A stretch of DNA of 64,000 nucleotides from Methylocaldum szegediense (GCF_949769195.1 NZ_OX458333.1:4374001-4438000), one strand, 5' to 3'; shown: positions 19,150 to 28,811, numbered from the stretch's first letter. Made by a program: numbers and translations. The notes: generated from the sequence alone by a model not told the origin.

Positions 19150-19625
19150 GCAAGTTCGGGCTCCTTGACGTAGGATTGGCAAAGCGTAACGAATAAGTGT
19201 AGTGCCGGTCTTGACTCGTGCCGATGTCAGGTTTCCCCACGGCGCAGATTACGCCGATTGAAAAAAGCATTCTTATCTTTTGACTCAGACAAGCTCAAAG
19301 CTGCTTCCATTACCAGCGGGGAAGTGAAAACATTATCGATTATCCGGTTGCCGGTCGAAAATAGCTGCAGTCGAGTTTAAGGTCGAAGTAAACTTTTGCG
19401 GAAATAAGGGGAGGGGCAAATCATCGGGTGCCTATCGGAGGCAGCGGAATCTCGGGCCGAAAAATCCACAGGGCTCCGAAGAATTGATAGGCGCTCCAAG
19501 GTTTTTTTGATATATATTTGTTTCCCCGTTTCTGGAGCATCTGGCGGAATCAGTTGCTAACTATCTCTGGGTGTGGCCGCGAGGTTGGACTGGGTGGTTC
19601 ACACCAAGCAGTCGAAGTAGAGCCA
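19150..19625. other. Intergenic region, AT-rich promoter-like stretch
   Basis: No supported gene. Near 19500-19525 the run TTTTTTTGATATATATTTG is strikingly AT-rich for this genome and may hold promoter elements for the small gene at 19626. The DUF748 promoter must also lie here. I see no repeat or RNA structure I would name. Confidence 0.4.
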
Positions 19626-19886
19626 ATGTTTAGAGCTGATCGTGTTTTCTGGGAGCGTAATAATGTAACGGGACAAACTGAATGGTTTTTTCTGACTCGG
19701 GAAGGCGTTAAGGGACCCTATCAATCGGAGGCACTTGCGCGAAAGGCGCTCGATGAGTTTAAAGAGCAATGCATACGCGCCGGAAACAATGCCGCCAGAA
19801 CTTCCGATTGGAACAGTCATTTTGAACTTGTTCGAGACGGGGCCGGTTGGACGCTGCGGAAAGTCGTTCCCGCCGAGTCGAAGTAA
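19626..19886 (+). CDS. Small conserved protein resembling DUF6316
   Basis: An 86-residue soluble protein beginning MFRADRVFWERNN and containing TEWFFLTREGVKGPYQS. This pattern (R-x-DR-x-F, W-x-F-x-TREG, GP-[FY]) matches short proteins of the DUF6316 kind found in Gammaproteobacteria. An in-frame start at 19518 would add 36 residues without resemblance, so I placed the start at 19626; the Shine-Dalgarno is weak. Function unknown. It sits alone between the DUF748 gene and the exopolysaccharide cluster, which is on the other strand. Confidence 0.6.
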   Translation: MFRADRVFWERNNVTGQTEWFFLTREGVKGPYQSEALARKALDEFKEQCIRAGNNAARTSDWNSHFELVRDGAGWTLRKVVPAESK

Positions 19887-20017
19887 TAGGATTCGGTAAA
19901 GCCGCCCGGCATTGGCACGCCGAAAAATGTTTTAAATCGGACAAGCTATCATCGATCCTTCGCCGATCACGGCGAAGGAGATGAGGTTCGCGCGGCAAAA
20001 CCGTCTGCTTTCGCTGT

Positions 20018-20800
20018 CTATCCCACCGCGTCGTTTTCCGCTTTATTCAATACCAGACCGACCAAAGGCGTCCCTTCCAGGACTGCTATGGCTCGGGATA
20101 GTTCTTGTTGAGTCGTTTTTCCTTCTTCGACGACTAATACCGCGGCATCGACATGAGTCATGAAAGACAGCGCATCCGCTGTTCCCAAGTGAGGCAGGTC
20201 GAATATGATGAACCGGGAGGCGTAGCGGTGTTTCAATTCTTGCACCAGATGGGCCATCTTGGGCGACGCGATGAGTTCCGAAGAATTGAATACCGGCCGT
20301 TTTCCGGGCAGTACGACAAAACGACTAATGCCTTTGGGATTGATGAGAATTTTTGACAGGGGAACATTGTCGATCAGATGGTCGGCGAAGCCTACGGTCG
20401 GATCAATGCCCAGATAACGATGCACGGCAGGATCTCTGAGGTTGGCATCGGCGAGAAGAGCGGACTGGTGGACCTCGAGCGCGATGCTCAGTGCGAGATT
20501 GATAGCAGTGAGGCTTTTTCCGCAGCCTGCGCTGGGGCTGGTGATAGCCAGGGTATTCCAGCCGTGTTCGCGCATTTTGTGCAAGACACGGGTACGCAGG
20601 ATTTTGTACGCGTCCACGAAGGCGCAGGGATTGTACCCGGCGATGACCCGTTGTCGGCGCAGGAATTCCCTCGACAGGGCCACGGTTCTGGTCTGGGTGT
20701 ACTGGATGTTTTCCAATGAAACCAGGTCCGCCTTGGCGGTCTGCGGGCTCGCTAGTGCGGAATCCTGATGATGTCCAAATGCTCTGCTGATGCTTTCCAT
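20018..20800 (-). CDS. Exopolysaccharide ParA/BY-kinase-like ATPase (CpsD/CapB family)
   Basis: 260-residue cytoplasmic ATPase that pairs with the Wzz/GumC-type protein encoded just upstream. A Walker A of the BY-kinase kind (SPSAGCGKSLTAINLALS), a Walker A'-type ALLADANLRDPAVH and FIIFDLPHLGTADAL are visible. The C-terminus (NKAENDAVG) lacks the Tyr-rich tail that bacterial tyrosine kinases autophosphorylate, so it may regulate export without tail phosphorylation, as in PEP-CTERM-associated relatives. It is the last gene of a leftward operon, 110 nt after the chain-length gene. Confidence 0.85.
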   Translation of the reverse strand: MESISRAFGHHQDSALASPQTAKADLVSLENIQYTQTRTVALSREFLRRQRVIAGYNPCAFVDAYKILRTRVLHKMREHGWNTLAITSPSAGCGKSLTAINLALSIALEVHQSALLADANLRDPAVHRYLGIDPTVGFADHLIDNVPLSKILINPKGISRFVVLPGKRPVFNSSELIASPKMAHLVQELKHRYASRFIIFDLPHLGTADALSFMTHVDAAVLVVEEGKTTQQELSRAIAVLEGTPLVGLVLNKAENDAVG

Positions 20801-20910
20801 AGCTCACTCCTTCCCTGTTAGGTTGGCTTTCGGGAACCGACCCGTCGTCACTGTCGAAGTCGACGGGTCCGGCTAGCGGTTGCAGCGCAACCGAATTTCA
20901 TAGGCTCTAC

Positions 20911-22656
20911 TTAAAGCGTATCCATTTTGCGTAAGCCTCTAAACCATAACACATCCAGCGGTATCCAAAACCAATGGACAAGCGCCAGAACAAGCAAGAT
21001 GAGTCCCAAACCCGCCAGCACGCTAACGGTTCTGATTTTGTGTTGCTGTGAAATCTCTTCGTCGGTTTGCAGGTAAGGTATCACGGCGACGGGTGCCGTG
21101 CCCGCCAATACGGCTATCTGCTTCATTCCGCGTACGGTTTGGTCCAAATTTTCCGTCAGCAGCACATATCCGAATCCGCCAGCCATCGCCAGCACCATGC
21201 CGAGAAACGCAATCGCAGGCCGGTTCGGCTTGAGCGGTTGTTCTGGCACTAGCGGAGGCTCAATAATAGAAAACCGCTCGCCCTTGCTTTTCCTTTCGAG
21301 TTGCTCGGCCACTTCCGCTTCCATTGCTTTAGCCTTCAGCTCGCGGTAACGGGTGGTCGCGTTTTCGTAATCCCTCACCAGTTCCAGATATTGCCGTTCC
21401 ACTTTAGGAGTTTGCAATAGGCGTTTTTCATACTCACGGAGTTTTGCCCTGACCTCCTCTCGCCGCTTCCGCAGAGTTCGCAAATCCTGAATGACACCTT
21501 CGCGTTGCGCTTGCAGCGTGATGTAGGCGGGATTCTCAGGCTGCCCCGAGGTCATCTCTCTGATCGTGCGAGTCGTTTGAATCTTTTTCAGTTCCGCATC
21601 CAGTGCGGAAATCTGCTTTCGCAAATTAATGATATCTGGATGATTTTCGGAGTATCGTTCCCTGAGCGATGCCAATTGGCCGTCCAGTTGGGTGATACGC
21701 TTGGCCAGTTCCAAGCCACTTTCGGGGTTTCCCGCATCCAGTTTTAGCGAATTGATTTCGAGACGCGTCTTGACAACATCGGGGTGCTTGTCCGAATAGC
21801 GGCTGGCCATGGCCAAATACTCGGCCTTAAGACTCTTGAGGCGTTCCTCGGGACTCAGAATGCGTTCTCCGGTCGAAGAGATCACGGGAACATCAGGCTT
21901 GATTTGGGCCAATTGCCCGTCCAAATAGAACTTGCGGTCCTCCAAGGAACGGATTTCGTTGTCGATCTGCATCAGCTCGCGCTCGCTGCGGTCCATGAGA
22001 TCAATATTGATCTGTTTTTGCTCAGGCAGGCTATTCAGGTTCTGCTCCTTGAATTCGGCGAGCTTTCTCTCCAGGGCGGAAACATGCTCGCCCATCCGTC
22101 TAGCCTCCTCCTCGAGGAAATCCGAAGTTTCAGCGGTTCTTTGCGCGCGGGTCTTGAGGTTTTCCTCCAGATAAAGCGAAGTGATTTCGTTGGCGACGCG
22201 CTGGGCAAGCTCTGGATCACGGCTGTCATAGGACAATGTAAACGCGATGGTGACTGTGGACGGCCTGCCGGTACGTGGATCGATGATATCGGCGCTGATC
22301 GTTTCCAGAGCGATATCGGCACGCATGCGTTCAATGATTTCCTCTTCCGTGAGCCGCTGGCGTTCGTCGGCGTACAAATCGAATTTCTCGATGATCTTGT
22401 TCAAGTTGGCCCTCGTCATGACTCGCTGACCGATCATTTGCAAGCGTTGCGTGGCATAGGTCGTGATGGTCGAGCGTACCAGGTCGGACGGTATTTCCTG
22501 CTCTTCAATCAAAATGGTTGCGCTGGATCGATAGGTCGGCGGCAGCAGCACGGCGAGCAAGAGGCTCAAAAACAAGATGCCCCCTAGAATCGCTGCAAAT
22601 TGATGTTTGCGGCGCTTGAACGCAGCAATATAGTCGTGAAGTCCTTTCTCTTCCAT
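20911..22656 (-). CDS. Polysaccharide chain-length determinant (Wzz/GumC family)
   Basis: 581-residue polysaccharide co-polymerase. An N-terminal helix near residues 20-38 (FAAILGGILFLSLLLAVLLPPTY) starts the Wzz domain, the periplasmic middle is long and strongly coiled-coil (many Glu/Lys/Arg/Leu heptads, residues about 170-440), and the PxxPxxP-type motif PEQPLKPNRPAIAFLGMVLA introduces the second helix. A third hydrophobic segment near the end (VLAGLGLILLVLALVHWFW) resembles the PEP-CTERM-type chain-length proteins. It starts 14 nt after the outer-membrane barrel gene. Confidence 0.9.
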   Translation of the reverse strand: MEEKGLHDYIAAFKRRKHQFAAILGGILFLSLLLAVLLPPTYRSSATILIEEQEIPSDLVRSTITTYATQRLQMIGQRVMTRANLNKIIEKFDLYADERQRLTEEEIIERMRADIALETISADIIDPRTGRPSTVTIAFTLSYDSRDPELAQRVANEITSLYLEENLKTRAQRTAETSDFLEEEARRMGEHVSALERKLAEFKEQNLNSLPEQKQINIDLMDRSERELMQIDNEIRSLEDRKFYLDGQLAQIKPDVPVISSTGERILSPEERLKSLKAEYLAMASRYSDKHPDVVKTRLEINSLKLDAGNPESGLELAKRITQLDGQLASLRERYSENHPDIINLRKQISALDAELKKIQTTRTIREMTSGQPENPAYITLQAQREGVIQDLRTLRKRREEVRAKLREYEKRLLQTPKVERQYLELVRDYENATTRYRELKAKAMEAEVAEQLERKSKGERFSIIEPPLVPEQPLKPNRPAIAFLGMVLAMAGGFGYVLLTENLDQTVRGMKQIAVLAGTAPVAVIPYLQTDEEISQQHKIRTVSVLAGLGLILLVLALVHWFWIPLDVLWFRGLRKMDTL

Positions 22657-22670
22657 GATTTCCTCGCCAA

Positions 22671-23999
22671 TCAGTACTTTTGCTTATCCCACTGATAACG
22701 GATGGTCAGATAAGCGGCATGAGATTCAGGGATATCCGAGACGATATCGATCTCTTGTCGTCCATACTGATATGACATGGAAAAAGACCAGTTTTCGGTC
22801 CAATTCCAGCTTAGCTCGCCGCGGGCGCGGAAAAGCTGGCGATTGAGTGTAATGTTGCGCTGATCGGCCGTCTTGCGGTCCACATAAGAAAATTGAGCCA
22901 AGCCGCTCACGGTGGGCTTGAACTTGTGTTTTCCCGTGAACGTGACCGTATCGGCTTCGACCAAGTTGCCGTATAGGCTAGGGCTGACCGTGTGCGCATA
23001 GTGAAGATTCAGTTCGTCTGCGTCGAAGCGCTTAGTTGCGTTCAGATCGATCACATAGGTCACGAAGCTGCTGTCGACATGATCGAAATTATCGAGTATT
23101 GGCTCGCCACGGCTATCCCTGAAAATGGTTTGGAAAACGGCCTCGGTCTTGTTGTATTGGGCCCCGGTGGCGAAGCTGACATCGAAGGTTTCGTCAATGG
23201 CATAGGAAAATCCGGCAATGGCCGTGGCGTAATCAATCTCGATTTCGTCGGCGCGATTTTCGTAGTTTCCGGGAATGCGGAACGGTCCAAAATCCAAATG
23301 TCCCGGAATGAAAATCGTGCTCCCGACCGCCGAATAGCGGGTGTAGGAGACCGAGCCGTTCATCGTCAGCCGCTCGCTGTAATCGTGAATCAAAACTACC
23401 GACCCGGAATGGCTTTGATAATCGGGAAAAAAGGTATTCGCTTTGTTTCGATAATCGGTATTTTGGAATTGATAGTTCAGGCTGAGACGGGTTCTTTCGC
23501 TCAAGTCGTAGGTCCACGATGGATTAAGCGTCTGCCGATTTCGCCTAACCTGCTCGAATATCAGATCGTCGGTTTCGACGAAGGATGCACGGGTGGAATC
23601 TCGAATGTAATCGCCTCGAAGAGCGAATTGGCTGCGTTCCGTGACGAAGTAACTGCCTGTCAAAGAGACGAACTGATTGAGGCTATCCAAGCCCTTTTGA
23701 TTGTAAAAATAGTTGTCGAGGCGGATATTCCCATCGAGTTTCCAGGTCTCCTCCGCGGCTGAAAATCGTGTGTTCAAGCCGAGCCTCGTGCCCCAGACAT
23801 CGGTATGCGGGCCGGGTGTGAGAAAAAGGTTGGTGTTGTATTCCTGTCCCACGTTGGCATCTGCCTGGAAGGTATATTCCACCGCTCCGCTGTCCGATGC
23901 GATCAATAATCCCACGCCCCACGCGATACAGCGTCGAGCATTTGCGCGTCGCTGATTGTCGGCAGCGCCGACCGGTTTGGCTTCAGGCATGACTGTCAC
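22671..23999 (-). CDS. Outer-membrane beta-barrel protein of a PEP-CTERM-type EPS cluster
   Basis: 442-residue protein with alternating amphipathic strands through its whole length, starting after a hydrophobic N-terminal segment and ending in an aromatic-containing strand (YLTIRYQWDKQKY). NVGQEYNTNLFLTP near residue 50 is typical of the PEP-CTERM-system-associated outer-membrane proteins found in exopolysaccharide clusters. The probable role is polysaccharide passage across, or organisation of, the outer membrane; this is known only by association. It lies between the Wza-like and Wzz-like genes on the same strand. Start uncertain between 23999 and 23990. Confidence 0.78.
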   Translation of the reverse strand: MTVMPEAKPVGAADNQRRANARRCIAWGVGLLIASDSGAVEYTFQADANVGQEYNTNLFLTPGPHTDVWGTRLGLNTRFSAAEETWKLDGNIRLDNYFYNQKGLDSLNQFVSLTGSYFVTERSQFALRGDYIRDSTRASFVETDDLIFEQVRRNRQTLNPSWTYDLSERTRLSLNYQFQNTDYRNKANTFFPDYQSHSGSVVLIHDYSERLTMNGSVSYTRYSAVGSTIFIPGHLDFGPFRIPGNYENRADEIEIDYATAIAGFSYAIDETFDVSFATGAQYNKTEAVFQTIFRDSRGEPILDNFDHVDSSFVTYVIDLNATKRFDADELNLHYAHTVSPSLYGNLVEADTVTFTGKHKFKPTVSGLAQFSYVDRKTADQRNITLNRQLFRARGELSWNWTENWSFSMSYQYGRQEIDIVSDIPESHAAYLTIRYQWDKQKY

Positions 24000-24065
24000 C
24001 GCCAGCCAAACATACGGGCGGCATCGGCGACATGGCCTACCGGTACCGGCGCGCTTCGCGCAAGC

Positions 24066-24653
24066 TCACGGGACCACGACGACATCTCCTCTCTGCAAAA
24101 GAATGTTTTGCTCCAAGGACTTACCGCTTGCGACTGCGTCATAGTCGAAGGGCAGTGCCACTTCCTTTCCGCCTATTCGGCGTATGATCTTGATCGCGTC
24201 ATCATCGGCGAAAGGCGTTAAGCCGCCCGCCATAGACAGGGCTTGCATGACCGAAACCCGATTTGGCGTGACGAATTCGCCGGGTTTGTTGACCCTGCCG
24301 ATCACATAGATCTTGTGGTTCAAATTGACCAAAGAGACGCTGACCTCCGGTTCGGCGAAGTATTCGCCGAGCTTTCGGGTGATTTCGGATCTAATTTGAT
24401 GGATGGTCTGACCGCCAACTTGTAGATCGCCGATTAGCGGAAAGGTAATTCCCCCATCCGGTCGCACCAGGGCTTGTTTCGTCAGTCCATCTTCTTTCCA
24501 GACAGAGATCTCGAGGACATCCCCGGCATCGACAACATAATCGGAAGGAACAACGGGCACGGATGAATCGGCGGGGACATCAGGCGTCGACGCGCCGAAC
24601 GCCGGGCAAGTAAAGCGAGCGGTGAGCGCAAGAACTAAAAATCCCTTTTTCAT
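24066..24653 (-). CDS. Polysaccharide export protein (Wza/EpsE family)
   Basis: 195-residue periplasmic/outer-membrane export protein. A signal peptide (KKGFLVLALTARFTCPAFGA) is followed by the Poly_export domain (YVVDAGDVLEISVWKEDGLT, VRPDGGITFPLIGDLQVGG) and one SLBB domain (KIYVIGRVNKPGEFV, VMQALSMAGGLTPFADDD). No lipobox Cys is seen. I took the ATG at 24653 because it begins the signal peptide; an ATG at 24677 is in frame. First gene of the leftward EPS operon. Confidence 0.9.
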   Translation of the reverse strand: MKKGFLVLALTARFTCPAFGASTPDVPADSSVPVVPSDYVVDAGDVLEISVWKEDGLTKQALVRPDGGITFPLIGDLQVGGQTIHQIRSEITRKLGEYFAEPEVSVSLVNLNHKIYVIGRVNKPGEFVTPNRVSVMQALSMAGGLTPFADDDAIKIIRRIGGKEVALPFDYDAVASGKSLEQNILLQRGDVVVVP

Positions 24654-24973
24654 ACGCGCAACTACAGAATGTTTCAAGACACCAGACGGGTGGGGTAGTC
24701 CAGCTTCCCATGGACCGTGATCGCCGGTGACGGTATAGTCGGAGAATACTACAGCTCATTACGTTTTTCACGCTCGTAACAATCCAGATAGTAGACGGAG
24801 AATGGGCCAGGGAGGTGCAGGCAATCTCTTCTTCTGATCGAAACCATTCTTGACCGGATTTTTCGGAGGATCGGCGCGTTCTGCGAAAAGCCGCGACTTC
24901 CGGATGGCCGATTTATCGTGCTCGAAGGGGAAACTTCGGGTGGATTTAACCGTTGGACATTAGGGACGATGCC
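24654..24973. other. Divergent promoter region of the EPS cluster
   Basis: About 320 bases between the Wza-like gene and the PrsT-like gene, which point away from each other. Both promoters must be here. I see no convincing operator. A GG-N10-GC pair near 24804-24816 is a poor fit to a sigma-54 site and is not called. Confidence 0.4.
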
Positions 24974-27376
24974 ATGCTGATCAGGGTTTTCGCTTTCTTA
25001 GGTTTCTCGCTCGCTGTGACTGTGTTCTTGACGGGCTGCGGCGGTGCCGAGGAACGCAAGGCCGAGTATCTGGAACGAGGAAGAAAATATTTCGAAGAGC
25101 GGAATTTCGAAAAGGCCAAGGTCGAGTTCAAGAACGTCTTGCAGATCGATCCCAAGATGGCCAAGCCTTACTTCTATCTCGGGCAAATCGCGGAGGCGCA
25201 GAAAGACTGGCGGGAAGCCCTTGGCTTTTACCAAAAGGCCGGCGAGCTCGATCCGAACGACCTAGAGGTCAGGGTCAGAATGGCGAAGCTGTACCTGCTG
25301 GGCAAGCAGATCGATAAGGCCGATGCCCTAGTAAACGCGGTGCTCGGTGTCAAACCCGGGGATATCGATGCAAGACTGGTAAAGGCGGGTTTATCGAGTC
25401 TTAAAGGCGATATAGCCGCGGCTATCGAAGAGCTCGGCCGCATCACGGCGGAACAGCCGTCCCGCGCCGAGGCGTTTCTCATTCTAGCGATGCTCCACAC
25501 GCAACAAAACCGGCTCGATGAAGCCGAGGTCGTCTTGGAGCAAGGGCTGGCTGCCAATCCGGACGACGCCGAAATGCAACTCGGCCTTGCCAGGCTCGCG
25601 GTTCAGATGAAAAAGCTCGAAAAGGCCGAGGCGATTTACAAAGGAATGGTATCCGCCGACCCAGCTAACCTATGGCACCGTAAACGTTTGGCGGAGTTTT
25701 ATGTGCAACAGGAACGCCGGGACGATGCGGAGCGCGTTTATCGCGAGGCCATCGAGGCCAGCCCGGGCGACAGCCGGCGTTACATCCTGCTTGCAGAATT
25801 CTTGGCAAAATCCGGGAAATCCGACGAAGCGGTCGCGGAGCTGTCCAACGCGATTGGGATTTATCCAAATGCGACGGATTTGCGCTTCGCCATGGCAAAG
25901 CTTCGCGAGCAGCGCAGGGAAATCGATCGCGCGGCGCAAATCTATCGAGAGATCGTTGCGTCGAATAAATACGCTCCTGATGCTTTGAAGGCGAAAATCC
26001 GTTTGGCCGTGCTGGCACTGGCGGAAGGGCACTTGAGCAGGGCTAGTGCATTGGCTGATGAGGTCCTCGAAGCGAATCCGGGGGATCGCCAAGGGCTCAT
26101 GCTGCGCGGGCGCATAGCTCTAGTTCGTAAAGACAGTCAGAAAGCGGTCGCGGCATTCCGATCTTTGCTCAGAGAGCAGCCGGATTCCTGGGAAATACTC
26201 CATCTGTTGGCCGTTGCCCATAAGCTGGATGGCAAGCCGGCTCTCGCCCAGGAAAGTCTCGAGCGGGCGGTGGCGGCGAATCCCGATGAATTCAAGGCAT
26301 ACAAGAATCTGGTCGATTATTTGACGGAGCAAAAGAATCACTCGTTAGCGCTCGAAAAACTCGACGAATTCCTGAAGCGGCACCCGGAGCACCGGGAGAA
26401 GCTGGAAGCGCTGGTGCTTAAATCGGAAGTCTTGGCAGCAGCCGGAAATTCTCGCGAACAGGAAGCCGTTCTCAAACAAATTAAGGCCGAATTGCCCGAA
26501 AATCCTTCCGGTAGCTTTCTGTTGGGCCGGTTTTATCGAAGCCAGAAAAAATATGATCTGGCCTTAGCCGAGTATGAGGAGTCGCTCTCAAAATCGAGGG
26601 ACGATTATGAAATCCTGAAGGCTATTCTCGGCGTTTATGTCGAGCGGGGCGAGGCTGAAAAGGGCGTGGAACGAATTACACGAGTGTTGAGCGCCGATCC
26701 GAAACACGCTGGGGCCTACCAGTTACTCGGTTCTTACTATCTGGGCGAAAAGCAAGAAATCGAGGCCGTCAGGTTTCTAAACCTGGCGATTCAGTCCAAT
26801 CCGCGCTGGCTGCTTCCCTATGCGAACCTCGGGGCTTATTACGAGCAAACGGGCCGGCGGGACTTGGCGCTCAAAACCTACCGTCGGGCGCTGGCCGCGC
26901 TACCGGGAGAACCCAGCGTGTTAATGAATCTGGCGCGGGTTTATGAATTATCCAAGGATTACGAAAACGCCATCGAACAATACGAAACCTTGCTTAACTC
27001 AAGTCCCGGCAACCTGCTGGCGCGCAATAATCTTGCCAGTTTGTTGAGCCTCGATCACTCGAAACAGGATCTCGAACGGGCGCTCGAACTCGCGAGGGAC
27101 TTCGATCAAACCGAGGAGCCGGTACTATGGGATACCCTGGCTTGGATTTATTACCGAAAGGGCGAGTACGAAAAGGCTTTACCTTTACAACTAAAGGTAG
27201 TCGAGAAGTCTCCGGGCGTACCGATTTACCATTATCACCTGGGTATGATTTACCTCAAGAAAGGCGAGCGGGCGGTAGCCGCGGAGCACCTTCAAAAAGC
27301 GGTGGACTCGGGCAAGGATTTCGCCGGACTGGAAGAGGCGAGAAGCGCCTTGACTTTGGTGACGGAAGGTGGTTGA
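24974..27376 (+). CDS. TPR lipoprotein of the PEP-CTERM system (PrsT-like)
   Basis: 800-residue protein made of a lipoprotein signal (LAVTVFLTGCGG, lipobox Cys near residue 19) and at least fifteen tetratricopeptide repeats to the end; examples are AKPYFYLGQIAEAQKDWREA, DVYRL-like YQLLGSYYLGEKQEIEAVRF and YHYHLGMIYLKKGERAVAAE. This is the architecture of PrsT, the TPR protein encoded with exosortase/PEP-CTERM exopolysaccharide loci, which probably scaffolds export in the periplasm. It is divergent from the EPS operon. I used ATG 24974, since the seven codons upstream from 24953 are not part of a signal peptide. Confidence 0.88.
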   Translation: MLIRVFAFLGFSLAVTVFLTGCGGAEERKAEYLERGRKYFEERNFEKAKVEFKNVLQIDPKMAKPYFYLGQIAEAQKDWREALGFYQKAGELDPNDLEVRVRMAKLYLLGKQIDKADALVNAVLGVKPGDIDARLVKAGLSSLKGDIAAAIEELGRITAEQPSRAEAFLILAMLHTQQNRLDEAEVVLEQGLAANPDDAEMQLGLARLAVQMKKLEKAEAIYKGMVSADPANLWHRKRLAEFYVQQERRDDAERVYREAIEASPGDSRRYILLAEFLAKSGKSDEAVAELSNAIGIYPNATDLRFAMAKLREQRREIDRAAQIYREIVASNKYAPDALKAKIRLAVLALAEGHLSRASALADEVLEANPGDRQGLMLRGRIALVRKDSQKAVAAFRSLLREQPDSWEILHLLAVAHKLDGKPALAQESLERAVAANPDEFKAYKNLVDYLTEQKNHSLALEKLDEFLKRHPEHREKLEALVLKSEVLAAAGNSREQEAVLKQIKAELPENPSGSFLLGRFYRSQKKYDLALAEYEESLSKSRDDYEILKAILGVYVERGEAEKGVERITRVLSADPKHAGAYQLLGSYYLGEKQEIEAVRFLNLAIQSNPRWLLPYANLGAYYEQTGRRDLALKTYRRALAALPGEPSVLMNLARVYELSKDYENAIEQYETLLNSSPGNLLARNNLASLLSLDHSKQDLERALELARDFDQTEEPVLWDTLAWIYYRKGEYEKALPLQLKVVEKSPGVPIYHYHLGMIYLKKGERAVAAEHLQKAVDSGKDFAGLEEARSALTLVTEGG

Positions 27377-27379
27377 GGA

Positions 27380-27417
27380 GAATCCCAGTTTTGGTGTCAA
27401 GGTCAAAACCGGGATTC
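27380..27417. terminator. Hairpin between convergent genes
   Basis: GAATCCCAGTTTTG (27380-27393) pairs with CAAAACCGGGATTC (27404-27417) with a single wobble. It lies between the PrsT-like gene and the convergent secreted-protein gene. It may be a bidirectional terminator or one copy of a dispersed repeat; there is no clear T run. Confidence 0.55.
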
Positions 27418-27459
27418 CCACGTCTGCGGCTGACGCCCAAATTTCCGGGCCCGGCTGGG

Positions 27460-28281
27460 CTATCGCCAGAGGGTGAGCTCTTCCGGCTGGTAGCCAGAAG
27501 GTATCTGAGGACGATGCTCGGGAGAAATCGAATCGCTTATCCGGTTAAGGGCCATTACCGTGGGGCGCTTGCCGGACAAGTCCACCATTTCGACAGGTAC
27601 GCCGGACAAGTCGCTGAGTTCTATCGGTGGTAGCGATATTCCGAACTGGCTTGCGAAACCTTGTGCTTTGGCGGCGATGCGTTGAGTGAAAGCGAGGAGC
27701 GAACGTATTGTCGCGTAATCATCGGCGGGCAACTGCATCGACGAGGGATTCGCGAGGCAAACTTCCGCTAGCTTGGTCTCTTTCTGAAGCACGTCCACCT
27801 GTTCGCAGCTGATGCCCGCAACCTGCTTTTCCCGTCCCGTCTTCACGAGACGCGACTCGTTCGCTGCGCTTTGGGCGGCGCCGAGCTGATCTATGGAAAT
27901 GCCGCCCAGCATTTCCTCCCATTTCGCCCGTTGTTTCGGGGGTAGTTTTCTGAGTTGATCACCAAAGCCTTTAAGTAGAGGTTGAAGGTCTTGAGTTTGG
28001 CGAGCGATTTGATCGATCTTTTCTTCGGTGATGGGCGTAAACCGCTGATTTTTATGGTCGATCAAGACCAATTGCTCGCTTGCGCGCTGATAAATAATGT
28101 CCAGATTGCGATCGCCGCCGGCGCCTTTGACCATAATCCGTCCATCCGTGATAACAACCGGCTGAACGGCAGTTTTTTGTCCTTCTTCCACGCGGAATTC
28201 GATAGTGCTGTCCGCTTTGGAAGGCGAGATCCAAAAGAGATGGCTTATCACGAGCAGATAGAGCAATTTTCGATTGTGCAT
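27460..28281 (-). CDS. Secreted protein of unknown function, DUF4412-like
   Basis: 273 residues starting with a signal peptide (MHNRKLLYLLVISHLFW...SPSKA). The mature part has short strands such as VVITDGRIMVKGAGGDRNLD, LVLIDHKNQRFTPI and a helical middle with LLKGFGDQLRKLPPKQRAKW. The layout resembles periplasmic DUF4412-type proteins, in which a reporter-like strand pair is followed by helices; no catalytic residues can be named. Two Cys (ISCEQ and AEVCLA) could form a disulfide. I used ATG 28281, which starts the signal peptide, rather than an in-frame start at 28314. Confidence 0.7.
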   Translation of the reverse strand: MHNRKLLYLLVISHLFWISPSKADSTIEFRVEEGQKTAVQPVVITDGRIMVKGAGGDRNLDIIYQRASEQLVLIDHKNQRFTPITEEKIDQIARQTQDLQPLLKGFGDQLRKLPPKQRAKWEEMLGGISIDQLGAAQSAANESRLVKTGREKQVAGISCEQVDVLQKETKLAEVCLANPSSMQLPADDYATIRSLLAFTQRIAAKAQGFASQFGISLPPIELSDLSGVPVEMVDLSGKRPTVMALNRISDSISPEHRPQIPSGYQPEELTLWR

Positions 28282-28515
28282 AAAGGAGATTCCTAAGGTG
28301 CTTGCTTGCCGCAAAGGCCGCGAATGGAAACGTTTGGAAACGTTGCGTAGAAAAACCGTAGCCGCTGTTCGCCCGAATACGCCAAGCCGATCGTGGATAT
28401 CTAAAGAGCTAGCTCCGGGCTCGGAATCGGCTCGCCGGCGAAGCGTGTCTCTGGAGCGGCAGGTCAGGCTGATGCATCGCCAGAAAAAATCGGCGCTGGC
28501 GAGACGGTGACGTAT

Positions 28516-28680
28516 TCATGAGTAGTTAAGCGTGACGTAAATGGCACCAACGATAAGAGCAAAAAAGAACAATCCGAGAAAGGCGCGAAGAATGCACACC
28601 CAACGGTGCTTCTTTGCAGCCGTTCCGAGTTTAACATCGATAGCAGCAGCAACCACGAACTCGAAAAGGTCCTCGATCAT
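28516..28680 (-). CDS. 54-residue single-span membrane protein
   Basis: A short frame from ATG 28680 to TGA 28516 encodes MIEDLFEFVVAAAIDVKLG, a basic linker (AAKKHRW) and one hydrophobic helix (ILRAFLGLFFFALIVGAIYV) ending LNYS. The amphipathic start, positively charged flank and single helix look like a genuine small membrane protein. The Shine-Dalgarno is weak. It is divergent from mscL. I do not recognise a family. Confidence 0.5.
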   Translation of the reverse strand: MIEDLFEFVVAAAIDVKLGTAAKKHRWVCILRAFLGLFFFALIVGAIYVTLNYS

Positions 28681-28811
28681 TTTGACGTCTAACTCAGGTT
28701 AGAATGGAGCGGTAGAACGCATTCTGACATGTGTGTTCGACTTGCGACAATCGCCGGCGTGATTTTAGGATTGCGTCAAGACGTAACCGGTTCTATCAGG
28801 TAGGTAGCCAG

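Noticed and set aside
24804-24816. Possible sigma-54 site before the PrsT-like gene
   Set aside because: GG-N10-GC is present, but the flanking bases fit the consensus poorly, so the match may be chance.
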